DNA of 64,000 nt. Origin: Diadema setosum. Taxonomy: Eukaryota > Echinodermata > Echinoidea > Diadematoida > Diadematidae. The position numbers were made by a program, and so were the translations under genes. Below are positions 63,648-64,000 of the stretch, one piece after another. Below the pieces are notes generated by a model. It saw only the letters and a list, made by a program, of their open reading frames with translations, ran no database searches and was not told where the DNA came from. Positions within the stretch are counted from its first letter, which is position 1, and each line of letters begins with the position of its first letter. Where the stretch lies: contig NC_092698.1 in assembly GCF_964275005.1 (NCBI RefSeq), positions 28,995,447-29,059,446 of the forward strand, written 5' to 3'.

Positions 63648-64000
63648 GTATGCTGCATTTAATAGTTTAGAACAACAACAACAAAATGTCCACAACTTTT
63701 GTTAATTGTATCACTTGTGTAGTACTTTCATAATAGGGTGCTATGCTAGGCGACAAGTGGTATTTTGAGTTGGCATAGCAAGCAAGTACTATTAGCTGTC
63801 TTCACAAGGACATTGAAATGGTTCCACAGCATTCATAAAATAATATTTTACTGTGGATAATCATGATGTCCCTAAGCAGGGTTTCCACCCTGGTGTTGCA
63901 AGTGACAAACATTTTATTTACATGACTTACACTTCAGCAGGATTTTCTTCTTTTTGCAGAGAGCTGCATAAGTTATGAATCACTCATACTCATGCAATAC
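63648..64000. other. CUL1 intron 12, open at the window end
   Basis: The donor GAG|GTATGC is at 63,648. No further exon was recognised before the end; the expected continuation (LERSYQRF-like) is not encoded here. Confidence 0.8.

Overview
The window is animal nuclear DNA, most likely from an echinoderm (perhaps a sea urchin). Coding exons are short, separated by AT-rich introns of 0.1 to 5 kb, and closest in sequence to deuterostome families. The intergenic DNA is full of microsatellites and small fold-back elements. The echinoderm call is an inference from gene similarity and repeat style; no marker fixes the species.

Two genes are well supported on the + strand. ATXN7L3 (SGF11 family, deubiquitinase module of the SAGA coactivator) runs from about 29.8 to 38.2 kb. 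It has nine securely read coding exons, a candidate first exon, and a 3' UTR with a poly(A) signal. CUL1 (scaffold of SCF ubiquitin ligases) starts its coding sequence at 49,959 and leaves the window after twelve coding exons (558 codons), so its C-terminal part is missing. A tRNA-Gln(TTG) gene lies between them on the - strand at 44.3 kb. A third gene is represented only by its first coding exon, on the - strand at 22.8-23.1 kb: signal peptide plus N-terminus of an angiotensin-converting-enzyme (M2 peptidase) homologue. I found no further ACE exons to its left.

The left 29 kb is gene-poor. It holds a 163-bp tandem repeat at the very start, long TA, TTA, TG and CTA microsatellites, two copies of an odd fold-back element built from many degenerate CCACGAGCT-like units, several families of long-TIR MITEs, hAT-like GGCGGATCCAG elements with poly-G tracts, a decayed LINE ORF2 3' end, and LINE-like 3' tails. 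Two exon-like open stretches (16.4 kb + and 19.6-19.8 kb -) remain unassigned.

The region between the genes (38-49 kb) holds MITE fragments, the tRNA gene, a CpG-rich candidate CUL1 promoter, and a 1-kb element at 47.3-48.3 kb made of modules ending in AGGTCAAAGGTCA, the DR1 recognition consensus for RXR/HNF4-type nuclear receptors. CUL1 intron 3 has collected three different fold-back MITEs within 1.2 kb.

The two main genes act in separate ubiquitin pathways: ATXN7L3 in histone H2B deubiquitination, CUL1 in substrate ubiquitination. Their adjacency probably has no functional meaning. I found no retrovirus-like, LTR or Polinton element. The most unusual signals are the modular fold-back and DR1-bearing repeats, not a new protein system.
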